Source of the DNA: an uncultured Oscillospiraceae bacterium
GTDB lineage: Bacteria; Bacillota; Clostridia; Oscillospirales; Ruminococcaceae
Direction of reading: 5' to 3'
Length of the DNA stretch: 14,128 bases
Assembly (NCBI GenBank): GCA_900547015.1
Contig: URFD01000035.1
Span: forward strand, 1 to 14,128
Numbering within the stretch: the stretch's first letter is position 1; each line of letters begins with the position of its first letter. This document shows positions 14,125 to 14,128 of this stretch, one piece after another. A program made the translations under genes and the position numbers. A model generated the notes under the pieces. That model was not told the DNA's origin and made no database searches. It worked only from the letters and a program-made list of their open reading frames with translations.

Positions 14125-14128
14125 AAAG

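Noticed and set aside
1..14128. Mobile elements, CRISPR arrays, tRNAs, defence genes or a novel cargo system
   Set aside because: No transposase, integrase, direct-repeat array or tRNA-like cloverleaf was seen; all long frames on + are core dcw genes with no gap above 130 bp.

Overview
The window is an almost uninterrupted dcw (division and cell wall) gene cluster, entirely on the + strand. The gene order is mraZ – rsmH – ftsL-like – class B PBP (SpoVD/FtsI type with two PASTA domains) – murE – murF – mraY – ftsW – murG – murA – ftsQ/divIB. The order, strong Shine-Dalgarno sites (AGGAGG, GGAAGG), the PASTA-bearing PBP, the DNPR signature of a meso-diaminopimelate-adding MurE, and murA placed between murG and ftsQ point to a Gram-positive, low-oxygen Firmicute of the class Clostridia. 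An Oscillospiraceae/Ruminococcaceae-like gut lineage is my best guess from protein flavour and moderately GC-rich DNA. Genus cannot be assigned from the sequence alone.

Layout. Positions 1-114 hold the promoter-proximal leader with a 10-bp-period array of MraZ boxes. Positions 115-6207 carry mraZ, the 16S rRNA methyltransferase rsmH, the bitopic divisome protein ftsL, the septal or spore transpeptidase and murE. At 6199-6333 there is a probable transcription boundary: a short hairpin plus T-run over the murE stop codon, then an extended -10 promoter and a structured leader. Positions 6334-14104 carry murF, mraY, ftsW, murG, murA and ftsQ with gaps of about 30-100 bp. The last 24 bp are intergenic, and ftsA/ftsZ would be expected beyond the window edge.

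How the genes work together. MurA starts UDP-MurNAc synthesis, MurE and MurF add the third residue and D-Ala-D-Ala, MraY makes lipid I and MurG makes lipid II. FtsW (SEDS glycosyltransferase) and the PBP (transpeptidase) polymerise and cross-link lipid II at the septum, scaffolded by FtsL and DivIB. MraZ controls the operon. murD is missing from its usual place between mraY and ftsW, and murB and murC are not in the window.

I found no mobile element, CRISPR array, tRNA/rRNA or foreign cargo; this is core genome. The points worth a second look are lineage-specific elaborations: a roughly 100-residue low-complexity insert inside the PBP catalytic domain, a roughly 145-residue Gln/Pro/Ser-rich tail on DivIB, a SpoVD-like cysteine pair on the only PBP, a cysteine-rich MurA, the missing murD, and the terminator/promoter split at murE/murF. 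I do not see convincing evidence for an entirely new system.
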